The notes beneath the pieces are model-generated. The model did no database searches and was not told the origin of the DNA. It saw nothing but the letters and a program-made list of their open reading frames with translations. A stretch of 5,590 nt of DNA, taken from NCBI GenBank assembly GCA_022571825.1, contig JACZXC010000224.1:1-5590 (forward strand), in the 5' to 3' direction. Every line of letters starts with the position of its first letter. The first letter of the stretch is position 1. Source of the stretch: Myxococcales bacterium. Lineage in GTDB: Bacteria > Myxococcota_A > UBA9160 > SMWR01. The position numbers and the translations under genes were made by a program. This document shows positions 5,159-5,590 of this stretch, piece after piece.

Positions 5159-5590
5159 ATGCCGCGATGGGCGATTTTCCCGGGCCTGCTTCTGGTCCCC
5201 CTGGCATCGGGACTCGTGCTCGCGCGGGCTCTGCAGCCGCCGTCTCTCGCGATTCCACCGGTGGGGGTCGTCCTCGGCAACGTGACCGTCGTCAACCCGG
5301 GCGTCGGGCGGGACGCCGGTCGGACCCTGACCCTGGGCGAGACCATCGAGCGGGTCGAATCCGTTTCGAGAAGCGAAGACCGAGTCGGTGCCTACGCCGG
5401 CGCATTCGTGCTTCCCGGTCTGATCGATCTCCACGTGCACCACCCGCCGGCCTGGGCTCCGGGAGAACGCGAGCTGTTTTCGCTGCTGTTTCTCGTCCAC
5501 GGTGTGACCGGGATCCGCGACACCGGAAACCTCTTCGGCTCGATCGAGTCGCACCGGCGGCGGATCACGACGGGCCGACTCGCCGGCCCG
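5159..5590 (+). CDS. Metal-dependent amidohydrolase family protein with N-terminal signal/anchor (3' truncated by window)
   Basis: The 144 visible codons are open to the window end. Residues 5-24 are a hydrophobic stretch (A-I-F-P-G-L-L-L-V-P-L-A-S-G-L-V-L-A) behind a basic residue, consistent with a signal peptide or membrane anchor. The protein is therefore probably exported or membrane-attached. Residues 35-46 look like the small beta domain of amidohydrolases, and the strand 'GAFVLPGLIDLHVHHPP' carries the hallmark H92-x-H94 metal-binding pair that opens the TIM barrel. After it, 'LVHGVTGIRDTGN' (112-124) is the usual G-x-T-x-x-R-D-T/M-G motif of imidazolonepropionase/prolidase-type members. 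ATG 5159 was chosen because it gives the export signal, although no ribosome binding site is visible. The remaining metal ligands lie beyond the window. Substrate unknown (cyclic amides, peptides or esters are typical). Confidence 0.85.
   Translation, partial: MPRWAIFPGLLLVPLASGLVLARALQPPSLAIPPVGVVLGNVTVVNPGVGRDAGRTLTLGETIERVESVSRSEDRVGAYAGAFVLPGLIDLHVHHPPAWAPGERELFSLLFLVHGVTGIRDTGNLFGSIESHRRRITTGRLAGP

Noticed and set aside
4065..5285. 406-codon plus-strand open frame crossing the selenoprotein and intergenic region
   Set aside because: Arg/Gly/Pro/Ser-rich low-complexity translation in another frame; no domain is visible and it overlaps two supported genes.

Overview
This is a GC-rich bacterial window with seven protein-coding genes, two of them running off the window ends. 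The mix of genes (a hopanoid-type MMPL/RND transporter, a luciferase-like flavin/F420 oxidoreductase, an SDR, a class I glutamine amidotransferase, an amidohydrolase and a probable selenoprotein) suggests an uncultured Myxococcota or 'deltaproteobacterial'-type organism, or a comparable soil or marine lineage. No marker gene fixes the taxon, so this is inference.

Left half, minus strand, reading right to left: an SDR oxidoreductase (2908-2135), a class I glutamine amidotransferase (2124-1411), a 63-residue protein of unknown function whose N-terminus looks like ketol-acid reductoisomerase (1343-1152), and the N-terminal 385 residues of an HpnN-like MMPL/RND transporter (1155-1, continuing beyond the window). 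Spacing is tight (10 bp, 67 bp, then a 4-nt ATGA overlap), so this may be one operon, possibly with an internal promoter in the 67-bp gap.

Right half, plus strand: a 97-bp divergent intergenic region carrying two adjacent inverted repeats is followed by an LLM-class (F420/FMN-type) oxidoreductase (3006-3941). Ten bases later comes the most interesting gene (3952-5013), a thioredoxin-fold/AhpC-TSA-like protein read through an in-frame UGA at codon 139. The UGA sits where the active-site cysteine of the redox motif is expected (context S-W-[UGA]-G-C-R), the same frame stays open for 214 more codons of fold-consistent protein, and a 6-bp hairpin starting 14 nt after the UGA presents the loop GGUCU. 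As I recall the E. coli fdhF selenocysteine insertion element, its apical region carries the same GGUCU, only 2 nt closer to its UGA. I interpret the gene as a selenoprotein, not two ORFs or a pseudogene. A membrane-anchored or secreted amidohydrolase (5159 onward, truncated by the window end) follows after 145 bp.

The LLM oxidoreductase and the selenoprotein form a tight two-gene unit: the ribosome binding site of the second overlaps the stop of the first. This suggests they act in one redox or detoxification process, but the substrate cannot be read from the sequence. All five visible normal stop codons are UGA, so in this neighbourhood UGA serves both as stop and, apparently, as Sec.
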